Source: Opitutus sp. (GTDB lineage Bacteria > Verrucomicrobiota > Verrucomicrobiia > Opitutales > Opitutaceae). Taken from it: a stretch of DNA of 64,000 bases. Below the pieces are notes generated by a model. That model was not told the DNA's origin and searched no databases. It saw only the letters and a list, made by a program, of their open reading frames with translations. Every line of letters begins with the position of its first letter. Position 1 is the stretch's first letter. The position numbers and the translations under genes are program-made. The DNA is taken from contig JACEUQ010000002.1 in assembly GCA_024998815.1 (NCBI GenBank), forward strand, positions 61,001 through 125,000, written 5' to 3'. Below, piece by piece: positions 63,640-64,000 of this stretch.

Positions 63640-64000
63640 ATGGCACTCGACACCAAAACCGTCCTCAGCCGCGCGCGCGACTGCATCAAAATCGAACAGG
63701 CCGCCCTTACGGCGACTGCACGCGGCCTGGACGATAAATTTGTCGAGGTCGTTCGTGCCGTGCAAACCGCCATCGAGGGCGGCCACAAACTCATTTTCAC
63801 CGGTGTAGGAAAGTCCGCCCATATTGCCAACAAACTGGTAGGCACGCTCAACAGCACGGGCATTTCCACCAGTTTCCTCGATGCAACCCAAGCCTTGCAT
63901 GGCGACCTCGGCATGTGCCAGGAAAACGACCTGGTTTTCCTCCTCAGCAATAGCGGCCAATCCGACGAAATCCTAAAACTGATTCCCGGCCTACGCCGCC
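63640..64000 (+). CDS. kdsD: arabinose-5-phosphate isomerase KdsD/KpsF (partial, runs off the right edge)
   Basis: I translated 120 residues from the ATG at 63640 with no stop before the window end. The SIS sugar-isomerase fold is clear: KLIFTGVGKSAHIANKLVGTLNSTG, DATQALHGDLGMCQENDLVFLLSNSGQSDEILKLIP. These match the first 120 residues of KdsD/GutQ/KpsF, which makes arabinose 5-phosphate for KDO in LPS. The CBS domains would lie beyond the window. It starts about 75 bases from the divergent LysM gene. Confidence 0.92.
   Translation, partial: MALDTKTVLSRARDCIKIEQAALTATARGLDDKFVEVVRAVQTAIEGGHKLIFTGVGKSAHIANKLVGTLNSTGISTSFLDATQALHGDLGMCQENDLVFLLSNSGQSDEILKLIPGLRR

Overview
The window is high-GC, densely coded DNA from a Gram-negative bacterium. 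The Gram-negative assignment rests on a TonB-dependent receptor, an RND efflux system, lipoproteins with lipoboxes and a KdsD-type isomerase for LPS sugar. The protein set (MoxR/DUF58/TgpA cluster, DUF4412, DUF4197, DUF2937, DUF4013-like proteins, a histone-like HTH protein, split Pta) together with abundant palindromic repeats and almost no Shine-Dalgarno sequences fits Verrucomicrobiota, most likely Opitutales/Opitutaceae. That placement is an inference from protein resemblance and was not tested by a search.

0-9.7 kb is ordinary chromosome: a FAD oxidoreductase/methyltransferase/Nif3 run, dCMP deaminase, YqgE, the alternative ribosomal proteins L36 and L31, a secreted carbonic anhydrase, an aminotransferase with its Lrp regulator, DUF4197, and YhcH translationally coupled to RlmJ. 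9.8-15.9 kb is an accessory patch. It holds a complete group IIC intron inserted beside a stem-loop, two direct copies of a ~220-bp MITE-like element flanking a TonB-dependent receptor, clustered palindromes, and an SH3-domain gene fragment split by a decayed second group II intron. 15.9-22 kb carries a GH39-like glycosidase, tRNA-Arg, a membrane-anchored FGE-fold protein, TyrA, tRNA-Ala, a small unknown gene and a PAS protein.

22-36.7 kb has a DevBCA-type ABC exporter, alcohol dehydrogenases, RluE, a nitroreductase, MurJ, a two-gene phosphotransacetylase (catalytic half plus BioD/DRTGG half), three cell-envelope genes of unknown function and a prenyl synthase. 36.7-43.5 kb holds PTS enzyme I, a one-polypeptide glycine dehydrogenase, RNase PH and a cytoplasmic beta-carbonic anhydrase. 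43.7-50.3 kb looks like one stress-response unit: ArsR-type repressor, DUF2892, RND adaptor and pump, DUF2892, rhodanese. The pump gene contains a striking in-frame array of four palindromes spaced exactly 90 bases apart.

50.4-64 kb carries an M48 lipoprotein protease, M20 dipeptidase, D,D-carboxypeptidase, SatP-type acetate transporter, MoxR-DUF58-TgpA, an unusual nucleoid-type protein (coiled coil + Lys/Ala-rich linker + HTH) preceded by two perfect palindromes, a class IV aminotransferase, DUF2937, a LysM lipoprotein and the start of kdsD. At least five families of dispersed palindromic repeats lie between genes. In two places a repeat supplies the last codons and the stop of a reading frame.
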